A stretch of DNA of 40,320 nucleotides from Deltaproteobacteria bacterium (GTDB taxonomy: Bacteria; Desulfobacterota; Desulfomonilia; UBA1062), in assembly GCA_021372395.1 (NCBI GenBank), contig JAJFUP010000154.1, positions 1 to 40,320 of the forward strand. The letters are read 5' to 3'. Shown here one piece after another: positions 29,431-37,819 of this stretch. The notes under the pieces are model-generated. The model was not told the DNA's origin. It searched no databases and saw only the letters and a program-made list of their open reading frames with translations. Numbering within the stretch: position 1 is the stretch's first letter; each line of letters starts with the position of its first letter. The position numbers and the translations under genes were made by a program.

Positions 29431-30920
29431 AGATTCGCAAAAAACTCGGGTTCTATGGCATCCTCCTCATGGTGGCAGTGTGCTCCGCGTTCATCGGGAT
29501 GTTCATTGCCTCTTCCCTGCGGATGGGCTCCGTGAGCGAGGCCCAACCGTTCTGGAAGGAAGGGGCGGCACCCACCGGGGTAAAGGTTCCGCTGCCAAGC
29601 TTCTCCTCGCTTGCCAAGGAACTCACCCCGACGGTGGTCAATATCCGGACGAGCAAGACACTGGAAAGCAGGGATATCTCCCGCCGTTTCGATCCGCCGC
29701 CAGGGTATGACGACTGGTTTGACGAGTTCTTCAAAAAATTCTTCAACAACATCCCCGACCAGGATCTCAAGCAGCGGAGCCTGGGGTCGGGATTCATCAT
29801 CTCGAAGGACGGGTACGTCCTGACGAACAACCACGTGGTTTCCGGTGCCGACGAGATCATCGTCTCGCTGGCCGATTCAGAGGAGTTCAAGGCCAAGGTT
29901 GTGGGGACGGACGACAAGACGGATATCGCCCTTATCAAGATCGATGCCAAGAACAAGGATTTTCCCGTGGCCGTGCTCGGCGACTCGGAGGCCCTCGAGA
30001 TCGGGGAATGGGTGGTCGCCATCGGGAATCCCTTCGGGTTCGGGCACACCCTGACCCAGGGAATAGTATCTGCCAAGTCGCGTGTCATCGGTGCGGGCCT
30101 CTACGATAATTTCATCCAGACCGATGCGGCCATCAATCCAGGAAACTCGGGTGGCCCGCTCATCAACATGCAGGGGCAGGTGATCGGGATCAACACCGCC
30201 ATCGTGGCTTCAGGCCAGGGCATCGGGTTTGCCACACCCATCAACATGGCCAAGGAGATCCTCCCTGAGCTCAAGGCAACCGGTGAGGTGGCACGAGGCT
30301 GGCTCGGGGTGGCCATCCAGGATGTGACGCCCGAGATAGCCCGTGCCGTGGGGCTCAAAGAAGCCAAGGGAGCCATGGTCACGTCCGTCTATGCCGGCGA
30401 TCCCGCAGACAAGGCCGGCATGAAACCCGGCGACATCATCCTCAAGATCGAAGGGCGAGACGTATCCGACCCGAGGGCACTGACGAGGATCATCGGCAGC
30501 CTGAAGCCCAACGCAAGGGTAACGCTGGTGGTCTGGAGGGAAGGGCGTTCCCTCAATCTGACCACCAAGCTGCAGAAACGGCTCGAAGAGCACGTTGCGG
30601 GCATGGAAAAGGGTCCCGGTGGTTCGGAGGGGACCAAGGACAGGCTCGGGCTCACCGTGGTGAACATCACACCCCAGGTGCAGCAGCAGTACAACCTGGA
30701 AGATGCCGCAGGGGTGCTCGTGGTCGGCATGGATCCCAAGGGCAGTGCCTCCAGGGGCCAGATTCAGAAGATGGATATCATCCGGGAGGTGGACAGGCAC
30801 GTGGTGAACAACGTGTCCCAGTACCTGAAAGCCATTGCTGCAAAGAAGAAGGGCCAGACAGTGCTGCTGCTCATCCAGCGAGGGGTGAAGCCTCTGTACG
30901 TGGCCGTTGACGTCGAGTGA
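29427..30920 (+). CDS. Do-like periplasmic serine protease (DegP/DegQ/HtrA family)
   Basis: A 497-residue envelope quality-control protease. A signal peptide or anchor (about 8-30) precedes a trypsin-like domain with the catalytic triad H136 (NNHVV), D166 (TDIALI) and S241 (GNSGGP). Two PDZ domains follow, at about 285-375 and 405-497. The linker near 90-115 (PPGYDDWFDEFFKKFF) is aromatic- and acid-rich, as in the LA loop of DegP/DegQ oligomers. It recognises misfolded periplasmic proteins. Whether it is DegP, DegQ or MucD in role cannot be decided. The start overlaps the DUF1844 stop, and its stop overlaps the ispE GTG. Confidence 0.94.
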   Translation: MKIRKKLGFYGILLMVAVCSAFIGMFIASSLRMGSVSEAQPFWKEGAAPTGVKVPLPSFSSLAKELTPTVVNIRTSKTLESRDISRRFDPPPGYDDWFDEFFKKFFNNIPDQDLKQRSLGSGFIISKDGYVLTNNHVVSGADEIIVSLADSEEFKAKVVGTDDKTDIALIKIDAKNKDFPVAVLGDSEALEIGEWVVAIGNPFGFGHTLTQGIVSAKSRVIGAGLYDNFIQTDAAINPGNSGGPLINMQGQVIGINTAIVASGQGIGFATPINMAKEILPELKATGEVARGWLGVAIQDVTPEIARAVGLKEAKGAMVTSVYAGDPADKAGMKPGDIILKIEGRDVSDPRALTRIIGSLKPNARVTLVVWREGRSLNLTTKLQKRLEEHVAGMEKGPGGSEGTKDRLGLTVVNITPQVQQQYNLEDAAGVLVVGMDPKGSASRGQIQKMDIIREVDRHVVNNVSQYLKAIAAKKKGQTVLLLIQRGVKPLYVAVDVE

Positions 30921-31801
30921 AGCTCCTTGCGCCGGCAAAGATCAACCTTTTCCTCAAGGTAATGAGGAAGAGGCCTGATGGGTACCATGAGCTCCGGACC
31001 ATCATGGTGCCGATTTCTTTCGGTGACGAGATCACCCTCGAGGAGGCGCCTTCCGGCATCATCCTCGACGAGTGTGGCTGCGGATGCGCTGCCAAGGACA
31101 ATCTTGCCTTTCGGGCGGCCGGGCTTTTCCTGGAGAGGACGGGTATCCCCGGGGGTGTATCCATCGGGATCGTAAAAAAGATCCCCGTGGGAGCGGGCCT
31201 GGGAGGGGGCAGCAGCGATGCGGCCTGTGTGCTGCTCGGCATGAACGATCTCTTCAAGGCAGGCCTCGGCCGGCAGGAACTGGTGGCCCTCGCCGGAGAG
31301 CTGGGGGCTGATTGTCCGTTTTTCATCTACCGGAAGGCCATGCTCATGGGTTCGCGCGGCGATGTTCCCCTCCAGGAGGTGACCCTCGAAGACCGCGCCT
31401 ATCTCATCGTCATTCCCCCGTTCGGGATATCCACTGCCGAAGTTTTCTCGAAGTTTACCTTTCCATTGACTCCTGATGGTAATGGAATTACTATAGATAG
31501 TATTAAAGAGAATTGTATTGAGCCGGAGCACTGGGTCCTCAACGACCTGGAGGTTGTGGCATTTGATATTCATCCCGAGCTTACTCGAATCAAGGTAGAG
31601 CTTATGAAGGCGGGGGCACTGAAAGCCGGAATGTCGGGTAGCGGATCGGCTGTCTTCGGGATATTCGAGTCGGGTGCCCACCTGTGCAGTGTTATGAGCC
31701 GCCTCAAACGGCATGATGGGTATAGCTACATACCCACAACAAGATTGACGGGGGATATTTATGGAGATTACAGAGGTCAAGGTGTTTCCGGTCAAGGATA
31801 A
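30917..31801 (+). CDS. ispE: 4-diphosphocytidyl-2-C-methyl-D-erythritol kinase
   Basis: A 294-residue GHMP kinase that phosphorylates CDP-ME in the MEP isoprenoid pathway. LLAPAKINLFLKV (K8 catalytic), the ATP-binding PVGAGLGGGSSDAA, GADCPFF and the C-terminal GMSGSGSAVFG are present. GTG is the start, inside the protease stop (GTGA). The last 14 codons run 41 bases into spoVG in another frame, so the C-terminus is slightly longer than usual. Codons around 31460-31515 are AT-rich compared with the rest of the gene, where a promoter-like sequence lies. Confidence 0.94.
   Translation: MKLLAPAKINLFLKVMRKRPDGYHELRTIMVPISFGDEITLEEAPSGIILDECGCGCAAKDNLAFRAAGLFLERTGIPGGVSIGIVKKIPVGAGLGGGSSDAACVLLGMNDLFKAGLGRQELVALAGELGADCPFFIYRKAMLMGSRGDVPLQEVTLEDRAYLIVIPPFGISTAEVFSKFTFPLTPDGNGITIDSIKENCIEPEHWVLNDLEVVAFDIHPELTRIKVELMKAGALKAGMSGSGSAVFGIFESGAHLCSVMSRLKRHDGYSYIPTTRLTGDIYGDYRGQGVSGQG
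31466..31502 (+). promoter_or_regulatory. Promoter-like patch with dyad inside ispE
   Basis: TTGACT (31466-31471), 17 bases, TACTAT (31489-31494), in an AT-rich patch of an otherwise GC-rich gene. The -10 is the left arm of TACTATAGATAGTA (31489-31502), a perfect dyad with a two-base centre, so it could be an operator. It would serve spoVG, about 260 bases downstream. Confidence 0.4.
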
Positions 31802-32027
31802 CGACAAGCTCAAGGCATACGCTTCCATCGTGTTCGATGATTGCTTTGTTATCCGCGATCTCCGGATCATCAGCGGGACAACGGGATTGTTTGTGGCTAT
31901 GCCTTCCCGGAAGCGGAAGGACGGGACCTTCAGGGATACCGCACACCCCCTGAATATGGAGACGAGGGACAAGATCGAGAAATCCATTCTCGATTCCTAC
32001 AAACTAAAGATTGCCAACGAGGTTTAA
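31761..32027 (+). CDS. spoVG: SpoVG-family protein
   Basis: An 88-residue protein. MEITEVKVFPV, LKAYASIVFDDCFVIRDLRII, GLFVAMPSRK and DTAHPLN are nearly invariant in SpoVG. In Firmicutes it affects sporulation septation and binds nucleic acids; in non-sporulating bacteria it is a global regulator of gene expression, and its role in this organism is unknown. GGGGGA lies a few bases before the ATG. It overlaps the end of ispE by 41 bases and sits just before tRNA-Gln and prs. Confidence 0.95.
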   Translation: MEITEVKVFPVKDNDKLKAYASIVFDDCFVIRDLRIISGTTGLFVAMPSRKRKDGTFRDTAHPLNMETRDKIEKSILDSYKLKIANEV

Positions 32028-32039
32028 TTCTACTATATT
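32011..32039 (+). promoter_or_regulatory. Strong candidate promoter for tRNA-Gln
   Basis: TTGCCA (32011-32016), 17 bases, TATATT (32034-32039), with one mismatch in each hexamer. The -35 overlaps the last codons of spoVG. Transcription would begin near 32046, 27 bases before the tRNA, and may continue through prs. Confidence 0.6.
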
Positions 32040-32072
32040 TCGCTCCCGGTAACCGGAGGATTCCGCGGGTAC

Positions 32073-32146
32073 TGGGATGTCGTCTAATGGCAGGACACGA
32101 GATTTTGGATCTCGTTATGGTGGTTCGAATCCACCCGTCCCAGCCA
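32073..32146 (+). tRNA. tRNA-Gln (anticodon UUG), CCA encoded
   Basis: A full cloverleaf can be drawn. The acceptor stem TGGGATG pairs with CGTCCCA with one G-T. The anticodon stem CGAGA/TCTCG encloses the loop TTTTGGA, with anticodon TTG. The T arm GGTGG/CCACC closes the TTCGAAT loop. Discriminator G is followed by encoded CCA. It reads CAA and, by wobble, CAG. A tRNA-Gln between ispE/spoVG and prs is a recurrent arrangement in deltaproteobacteria. Confidence 0.96.
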
Positions 32147-32219
32147 CATTCTCAAAGTGTGAGTACTCCCCTGCTCAGTATCCTGTGCACGGCCCAGTAG
32201 CCACGAGAATCCGAAGTGA

Positions 32220-32298
32220 GGGGATGTCGTTTCACTGCATGGACGCGAGGATTCAAGGGTCTCGCTAGACAGTGGTTCCAACCCACCCGTGCCAGTAC
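32220..32298 (+). pseudogene. Decayed tRNA-Gln copy between the tRNA and prs
   Basis: This stretch is homologous to the tRNA 73 bases upstream. GGGATGTCGT is shared at the 5' end, and the 3' part (32271-32295) matches tRNA positions 32119-32143 at 21 of 25 bases; the following ACATTCT and TGTGAG are also shared. It is not functional: the acceptor stem has two mismatches (G/A and G/G), the anticodon loop is enlarged to about nine to eleven bases with no TTG at the right place, the T-loop G is lost (TTCCAAC), and TAC replaces CCA. It most likely arose by tandem duplication. Confidence 0.72.
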
Positions 32299-32323
32299 AT
32301 TCTATGTGAGAAGGGAAAGAGAT

Positions 32324-33265
32324 ATGCAATCCAGCATCTGCGTCCTTACAGGGAATTCCAACAGACCCCTTGCCGAGAGCATCTGCCAGATTCTCGGGAT
32401 CGAGATGGGCCACGGGGAGGTGAAGCGGTTTTCCGATGGCGAGACATCGGTGGACATCCACGAGAGCATCCGCGGCAGGGACATCTTCATCGTCCAGTCC
32501 ACATGCTCGCCGGTGAACGAGCATCTCATGGAGCTTCTCGTGATGGTCGATGCCACCAGGCGCGCATCGGCCAAGAGGATTACCGTCGTGATGCCCTACT
32601 TCGGATATGCCCGACAGGACCGGAAGGCATCGCCACGGACCCCCATCACCGCGAAGCTCATCGCCAACCTGCTCACCATCGCCGGTGCCGACCGCGTGCT
32701 CACCATGGATCTCCATGCGGGCCAGATCCAGGGATTCTTCGACATCCCCGTGGACAACCTCTATGCCAAGCCCGTGATGCTGGATTACATAAAGGACAAG
32801 TTCATCAATCACCTCAGCTTCGTTTCCCCCGATGCCGGCGGTGTGGAGAGGGCCAGGGCCTATGCCAAGCCCTTGAAGGCCGACCTGGCGATCATCGACA
32901 AGAAGCGGGAACGGGCAAACGAGTCGAACGTCATGCACATCATCGGCGACGTGAAGGGAAAGGTGTGCGTCATCGTCGATGACATCGTGGATACGGCGGG
33001 AACGCTCTCCAACGGCGCAGTGGCGCTCATGGATTCCGGAGCGTCAAAGATCGTTGCATGCTGTTCCCATGCGGTGCTGTCAGGGCCTGCCATCAGCAGG
33101 ATCATGAGTTCTCCCATCGAGGAGATCGTGGTCACCGACACCATCCCCCTGAAAGGCGAGGCCGCGATGTGCCCGAAGGTCACCGTCTTGAGCGTGGCGC
33201 CGTTGCTGGCAGAAGCCATCAAACGGATCTACACCGAGTCATCGGTGAGTGAGCTGTTCGTCTAG
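32324..33265 (+). CDS. prs: Ribose-phosphate pyrophosphokinase (PRPP synthase)
   Basis: A 313-residue enzyme that makes PRPP from ribose 5-phosphate and ATP, feeding purine, pyrimidine, His, Trp and NAD synthesis (and the Hpt reaction). The class I signature is intact: DLHAGQIQGFFDIPVDNL (about 127-145), VIVDDIVDTAGTL (PRPP loop), the SDGETSVDI and YFGYARQDRK segments. The ATG at 32324 is right: it gives standard length and has an AAGGGA upstream. A longer frame beginning at 32216 runs back into the tRNA pseudogene and is an artefact. Confidence 0.96.
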   Translation: MQSSICVLTGNSNRPLAESICQILGIEMGHGEVKRFSDGETSVDIHESIRGRDIFIVQSTCSPVNEHLMELLVMVDATRRASAKRITVVMPYFGYARQDRKASPRTPITAKLIANLLTIAGADRVLTMDLHAGQIQGFFDIPVDNLYAKPVMLDYIKDKFINHLSFVSPDAGGVERARAYAKPLKADLAIIDKKRERANESNVMHIIGDVKGKVCVIVDDIVDTAGTLSNGAVALMDSGASKIVACCSHAVLSGPAISRIMSSPIEEIVVTDTIPLKGEAAMCPKVTVLSVAPLLAEAIKRIYTESSVSELFV

Positions 33266-33278
33266 GGTAAGGAATTAA

Positions 33279-33296
33279 GGGGCTATTGCCCTCTTT
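33279..33296 (+). terminator. Weak hairpin after prs
   Basis: GGGGC (33279-33283) and GCCCT (33288-33292) form a short stem (one G-T pair) with loop TATT, followed by CTTT. It lies 14 bases after the prs stop in the short gap before the convergent comM gene. Confidence 0.35.
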
Positions 33297-33334
33297 CCGC
33301 CCGGGGATACAGCGCCCTCGATGGGCTTGCAGGG

Positions 33335-34834
33335 CTAGCGTCCGGCCATCTCGGGCCGGTACTGGAGCGCCTCAGCCACGTGGTGATCGCGGATGTCGGG
33401 GCATCCGTCGAGGTCTGCAATGGTCCGTGCCACCTTGATCACCCTCGTGTACCCCCGCATGCTCAGGCTGTAGCGCTTCATGGCCGTGATGAGCAACGTC
33501 CGGGAGGGTCCGTCCAGCCTGCACCCCTCATCGAGCCCGCCATCCGGGATCCTCGCGTTCAAAAAGCCCCGGTGCATCTGCCGCAAACGGGATGCCACGA
33601 TCCTGTCCCGCACGGCCTCGGACGAAGCGGCCCCTTTCGGGGCCAGGACGCTCTCGACATCCACCGGGTCGACCCAGACATGGATATCGATGCGGTCGAG
33701 CAGGGGACCCGAGACCCGGGCCTTGTACTTTGCGATCCATGCGGGCGTGCACCGGCACTCCCGTGCCGGGTGGGCGAGCCAGCCGCACGGACACGGATTC
33801 ATGGCCGCTACGAGCTGGAATCCGGCCGGGAACGTGAAGGCCGAGCTGGCCCTCGATACGGTCACCTTCCTGTCCTCCAGGGGCTGGCGCATGGCTTCGA
33901 GCGCACTGCGCCTGAACTCCGGAAGCTCGTCCAGGAACAGGACGCCGTTGTGTGCAAGGCTCACCTCCCCCGGTGTGGGCATGGCGCCCCCTCCGATGAG
34001 ACCCGCGTCTGAGATGGTGTGGTGAGGTGACCTGAAGGGCCTCAGCGTCACCACGTCATTGCGCTTCAGCTTGCCGGCGGCGGAATAGATGCTGGTGCAT
34101 TCCAGGATCTCATCGCGGGTCAAGGGCGGCAGTATCGAGGGAAGGCGTTTTGCCAGCATGGACTTCCCGGCGCCGGGTGGACCTACCAAGAGGAGATTGT
34201 GGGATCCTGCAGCGGCTATGGCGAGCGCCCTCTTGGCCAGGTCCTGGCCGGATATCTCGGAAAGGTCGAGCAAGGATGCCTCCTGCTCGGGGAATTCCCC
34301 AGCCGGTTCTTCCTCCGGCACGGGCAGACCGCCCGTGAGATAGGCGAAGGCCTGTTTGAGGTCGGATACCGGCAGCACTTCCACCCCCGAGAGAGAGGCC
34401 TCCCGCACGTTCTGGGGTGGGCACACAATCCCCTTCAAGCCCAGGCGCCTGGCGAGGAACGCGGCGGACACAACCCCGCGCACGGGCCGCACGCTGCCGT
34501 CCAGGCCCAGTTCGCCCACGAAAAGGTAGTTTTGGAGCACATCCCCGGGCACCATGCCGAGGCAGGCGAGGATGGCGACGGCAATGGGCAGGTCGAAGGT
34601 CCCTCCCTCCTTCCTCACATCCGCCGGGGCGAGGTTCACCGTGATGCGCCTGGGGGGGAAGTCGAGGCCGGCATTCCTGATGGCGGATCTCACCCGCTCC
34701 CTGCTCTCCTTTACCGAGCTGTCGGGCAGCCCCACGATGGCAAAGTACGGCAGACCTCCCTGAATATCAACTTCCACCACAACACCGAGCGCATCAGTCC
34801 CCCACAGGGTGGCTGACTGCACACTGGCACTCAT
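33335..34834 (-). CDS. comM: YifB/ComM family Mg-chelatase-like AAA+ ATPase
   Basis: A 499-residue protein. It has an N-terminal Lon-protease-like domain (SATLWGTDALGVVVEVDIQGGLPYF, VNLAPADVRKEG), an AAA+ core with Walker A GPPGAGKSML, Walker B VLFLDELPEF and arginine finger region, a cysteine-rich NPCPCGWLAHPARECRC, and a C-terminal Mg_chelatase_C part (YTRVIKVARTIADLDG). ComM is a hexameric helicase that helps branch migration during natural transformation; many non-transformable bacteria also carry it. ATG 34834 has no visible ribosome binding site, and a promoter-like pair sits just upstream. Convergent with prs. Confidence 0.94.
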   Translation of the reverse strand: MSASVQSATLWGTDALGVVVEVDIQGGLPYFAIVGLPDSSVKESRERVRSAIRNAGLDFPPRRITVNLAPADVRKEGGTFDLPIAVAILACLGMVPGDVLQNYLFVGELGLDGSVRPVRGVVSAAFLARRLGLKGIVCPPQNVREASLSGVEVLPVSDLKQAFAYLTGGLPVPEEEPAGEFPEQEASLLDLSEISGQDLAKRALAIAAAGSHNLLLVGPPGAGKSMLAKRLPSILPPLTRDEILECTSIYSAAGKLKRNDVVTLRPFRSPHHTISDAGLIGGGAMPTPGEVSLAHNGVLFLDELPEFRRSALEAMRQPLEDRKVTVSRASSAFTFPAGFQLVAAMNPCPCGWLAHPARECRCTPAWIAKYKARVSGPLLDRIDIHVWVDPVDVESVLAPKGAASSEAVRDRIVASRLRQMHRGFLNARIPDGGLDEGCRLDGPSRTLLITAMKRYSLSMRGYTRVIKVARTIADLDGCPDIRDHHVAEALQYRPEMAGR

Positions 34835-34843
34835 TGTTACGCC

Positions 34844-34872
34844 ATATTAGCAGAAACGCACGGGATAGTGAA
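34844..34872 (-). promoter_or_regulatory. Candidate promoter for comM
   Basis: On the minus strand TTCACT (34867-34872), 17 bases, TAATAT (34844-34849). Transcription would start about three bases before the comM ATG, giving a near-leaderless message. Confidence 0.35.
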
Positions 34873-34956
34873 GCGCTGTTGGCGTGGTGGGTGAGATCTT
34901 CCCTGACGGCCTTCGTCCGGGGCCTTCAACGAGGAGAAGGCTCCATTATTTCCTGA

Positions 34957-34982
34957 TGAGAACCTTTCGGGGGAAGGTCTCA
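34957..34982 (-). terminator. Hairpin at the end of the DUF255 gene
   Basis: TGAGACCTTCC on the minus strand (the first TGA is the stop codon itself) pairs with GAAAGGTTCTCA: 11 pairs with one bulged base and one G-T. No T-run follows, so termination is possible but unproven. Confidence 0.35.
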
Positions 34983-36983
34983 TTTCGAGACATGGTCGAG
35001 CACGGTCCGGATATCGCCCGAGGGCACGAGACAGACGTTCTCTGTGCACACGGAGGCAACGGCCTTTCCCTGATCAGGTCTGAGACGGGTCACCACGTGG
35101 GGGAGGAAGCGCCTGCCCAGCGCTTCGATCATGTCTGCCGTGTCCTGACGGGCCGGGTCTCCGGAGATGGTCACCTCAAAGGTCGGACCCATGAGGAGAT
35201 CCACGGCGCACATCATGAAGGCATGGGCGGACGGGATGCGGGATGCGGACTGAGAGAAGGCCCTACCTGTCTCCATGGCCAGGTCTTTCAGCGAGGGGTC
35301 GCCCAGGAGAAGGGAGAGCTTCAGGAGGTTGAGCATGGCAACCGAATTGCCCGAGGGGATGGCGTTGTCGAACGAGGCCTTGGACCGGGAGAGGATGGCC
35401 TCCGCATCGTCGGAGGTGGAGAAGAACCCGCCGTTCTCACGGTCGAGGAAGTGTTCCACGAGAACCTCATGGAGGGTGGTTGCGGCCTCGAGGTATCGTG
35501 GTTCGAAGGTGGCCTCATGGAGCTCGATGAGCCCCCAGATGAGGAACGCATGGTCGTCCAGGCCTGCCTTGAGGCGGGCCTTCCCTGACCGGTACACATG
35601 CAAGAGCCTGCCATCCGGAAACATCTTTTCGAGGAGACCGTCTGCTGCCTGTCCGGCCGCATCCGCGTAGTCCCGCCTCGAGAAGGTCCTGCTGCAGCTG
35701 GCGAGAGCGGCGATCATGAGGCCGTTCCAGTCCGTGAGCACCTTGTCGTCCCTGAAGGGCCTCACCCTTTTTAAACGCGCCTCGAAAAGGGCATGCCTGA
35801 TACGGGCCATGCGCCAGGCGAGATCTTGCCAGGTGAGGGCGATCCGGCGGGCAAGGTTGGTCTCGTCCTGCGGCATGCGCAGGATGTTGGCCCCCTCCTC
35901 GCGGATGTCGAAAATCTCCCGGGCAAGGTCGTAGTCCTTGTTGTCCAGGGTTTCTTTCATCTCTCCGGCCGTCCATTGGTAGAACCTCCCCTCTTCGCCC
36001 TCGCTGTCTGCATCCTCGGCGGTTGCGAACATGCCTTCAGGGGTGCACAAGTCGCGAATGACATAATCGAGGACCCCTTCCGCGGTGTGCCTGAAATCGT
36101 CGCGGGCAGTCACCTGGTATGCCTCGGCATAGGCGCGGGCCAGCAGAGCCTGGTCGTAGAGCATCTTCTCGAAGTGGGGCACGCGCCAGAGTTCGTCCGT
36201 GGAGTAGCGGTGGAACCCGCCGCCCACATGGTCGTAGATCCCGCCTAGCCGCATGGCCTCGAGCGTCCTGACTGCCATGGACAGGGCCTCCTGGTCCCCG
36301 GTGCGGCGGTGGTGCCTCAGGAGGAGCATGATGTGGTGAGGCATGGGGAATTTGGGCGCACCCGCGAGACCTCCATGGACCGGGTCGTGGCGCGATTTGA
36401 TCTCGCCGACTGCCTTGCCGGGGAGGTCACCTCCGAGTGCATCTCCGGGCTTCATGACACCGGACTGCCTCACCACCCGGGTGATCTCGGCAGCCGAGTC
36501 GGTGATCTTTGCCCTCCCTGTCTGCCAGGCTTGGGCGATGAGCGGGATCATCTCCATCATGCCCGTGATTCCTCCCCTGGTGTGCTTGGGCAGGTAGGTT
36601 GCAGCGAAAAAAGGTTTCCTGTCCGGGGACATGATGACGGTGAGCGGCCAGCCCCCGCTGCCGGTCATGAGCTGGCAGGCCTCCATGTAGACGTGGTCGA
36701 TGTGGGGGAGTTCCTCCCGGTCCACCTTGACGGACACGAAGGTCTCGTTCATCAGCGAAGCCACTTCCTCGTCCTCGAAGCACTCGTGCGCCATGACATG
36801 GCACCAGTGACAGGTGGAGTAGCCGATGGAGAGGAACACGGGCCTGTCCAGGTTCTTTGCCCTCTCGAAGGCCTCGTCCCCCCAGGGGAACCAGTCCACC
36901 GGGTTCGTCGCGTGCTGGAGCAGATAGGGGCTCGTCTCAGCTGCAAGACGGTTGGCCTTCACGGGACTGTCCTGTCGAGTCAT
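34980..36983 (-). CDS. DUF255 thioredoxin-domain protein (YyaL / SPATA20 family)
   Basis: A 667-residue protein. The N-terminal domain is thioredoxin-like, with [17 protein letters not shown] and the redox motif [16 protein letters not shown]. The remainder is a six-hairpin glycosidase-like (alpha/alpha) toroid: [49 protein letters not shown], and a late [14 protein letters not shown]. This domain pair is highly conserved from bacteria to human SPATA20, but no reaction is established. No signal peptide; cytoplasmic. It has its own candidate promoter. Confidence 0.92.
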   Translation of the reverse strand: MTRQDSPVKANRLAAETSPYLLQHATNPVDWFPWGDEAFERAKNLDRPVFLSIGYSTCHWCHVMAHECFEDEEVASLMNETFVSVKVDREELPHIDHVYMEACQLMTGSGGWPLTVIMSPDRKPFFAATYLPKHTRGGITGMMEMIPLIAQAWQTGRAKITDSAAEITRVVRQSGVMKPGDALGGDLPGKAVGEIKSRHDPVHGGLAGAPKFPMPHHIMLLLRHHRRTGDQEALSMAVRTLEAMRLGGIYDHVGGGFHRYSTDELWRVPHFEKMLYDQALLARAYAEAYQVTARDDFRHTAEGVLDYVIRDLCTPEGMFATAEDADSEGEEGRFYQWTAGEMKETLDNKDYDLAREIFDIREEGANILRMPQDETNLARRIALTWQDLAWRMARIRHALFEARLKRVRPFRDDKVLTDWNGLMIAALASCSRTFSRRDYADAAGQAADGLLEKMFPDGRLLHVYRSGKARLKAGLDDHAFLIWGLIELHEATFEPRYLEAATTLHEVLVEHFLDRENGGFFSTSDDAEAILSRSKASFDNAIPSGNSVAMLNLLKLSLLLGDPSLKDLAMETGRAFSQSASRIPSAHAFMMCAVDLLMGPTFEVTISGDPARQDTADMIEALGRRFLPHVVTRLRPDQGKAVASVCTENVCLVPSGDIRTVLDHVSK

Positions 36984-37072
36984 GGTCTTTCCTCCTTGGC
37001 CCCCCTTTCCGGGAAGCCTCGATCACGCAGGTCCTTTCGTGCCCTCAGGTGCATCACCCACGCGTGTATTGT

Positions 37073-37101
37073 AGAATAGGGAGGCAGGGCATCCGTATCA
37101 A
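37073..37101 (-). promoter_or_regulatory. Candidate promoter for the DUF255 gene
   Basis: On the minus strand TTGATA (37096-37101), 17 bases, TATTCT (37073-37078); TACAAT slightly downstream is an alternative -10. The leader would be about 80 bases. Confidence 0.4.
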
Positions 37102-37123
37102 GATCCGGGGAGGGGCATAATTT

Positions 37124-37147
37124 CCGTCAGGGAAGCGTCCCCTACGG
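37124..37147 (-). terminator. Hairpin at the end of the YbhB-like gene
   Basis: On the minus strand CCGT, AGGG, a loop, CCCT, one bulged base and ACGG form an eight-pair hairpin that includes the stop codon TAG. It is followed by AAATTATG, without a T-run. Confidence 0.35.
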
Positions 37148-37678
37148 TTTCCTGTAGGTGCCCATAAGCTCCGCCTGGTCCAGGATATGCCCGTTCATGG
37201 CCTTTACGAGCTCTTTCTTTGTCGCACCCGCCTTCAGACCCAGGAACGTGTCCAAGGCATAGAGCCTGAAGAAGTACCGGTGGGTGCCGAAAGGCGGGCA
37301 CGGGCCGCCATAGCCTGCCTTGCGGAAGCTGTTCTTCCCGCTCGTCCCGCCGGGGGAGGGCTTCTCTGCCGAGCCGATTGCTTCAGGGAGAGCATAAACC
37401 GATGCAGGGATGTCGTAGTACACCCAGTGGACCCAGGTCGCAAGAGGCGCATCGGGGTCGTCGCAGATGAGCGCGAAGCTCCGGGTGGCCTTCGGGGCAC
37501 CCGACCACGCCAGAGGCGGCGAGACATCCTCGCCCCTGCAGGTGTGCCTCGTCGGTATCGGCTCCCCTGCCTTGAATGCGGTGCTCGATAGCTCGAAGGC
37601 GCCTGCACTGCTGACCGCGGGCATCAGGGCGAGGGAGAGAGACAGGGTGAAGACAGAGAGCGTACGGTTTATCCTCAT
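37142..37678 (-). CDS. Exported YbhB/YbcL (PEBP, Raf kinase inhibitor-like) protein
   Basis: A 178-residue phosphatidylethanolamine-binding-protein fold. The signal peptide (about 1-25, ending AVSSA) sends it to the periplasm. ICDDPDAPLATWVHWVYYDIPA, GYGGPCPPFGTHRYFFRLYALD and the N-terminal FELSSTAFKAGEPIP are family landmarks, including the DPD and GPCPP ligand-site segments. Bacterial homologues bind small anionic ligands; function is poorly known. The start at 37678 is fixed by GAGGAGG six bases upstream; the frame could begin 21 codons earlier but would overlap the promoter. Confidence 0.93.
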   Translation of the reverse strand: MRINRTLSVFTLSLSLALMPAVSSAGAFELSSTAFKAGEPIPTRHTCRGEDVSPPLAWSGAPKATRSFALICDDPDAPLATWVHWVYYDIPASVYALPEAIGSAEKPSPGGTSGKNSFRKAGYGGPCPPFGTHRYFFRLYALDTFLGLKAGATKKELVKAMNGHILDQAELMGTYRKP

Positions 37679-37713
37679 GACAGACCTCCTCTTCTGACAG
37701 GTACTCCCAGAAA

Positions 37714-37741
37714 AATATAACATGATCCGCATGAATGACAA
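37714..37741 (-). promoter_or_regulatory. Extended -10 promoter for the YbhB-like gene
   Basis: On the minus strand TTGTCA (37736-37741), 16 bases, TATATT (37714-37719), one mismatch in each hexamer, and TG one base before the -10 (TGTTATATT). It is among the best promoters in the window. Confidence 0.6.
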
Positions 37742-37819
37742 AGGCCGGACAGGAAAATTCCCTGCGCACAGAGGGAACGGCGCTCTCCCGCCCGAAGACC
37801 TCCTGCGTTGCAGAATGGT

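Noticed and set aside
32170-32219. Possible third tRNA fragment (CCCAGTAGCCAC near 32193)
   Set aside because: Only a short match to the tRNA 3' end; too short to separate from chance.
32216-32323. N-terminal extension of prs
   Set aside because: It reads through the tRNA pseudogene and adds 36 residues unlike PRPP synthase; the ATG at 32324 gives the standard 313 residues.
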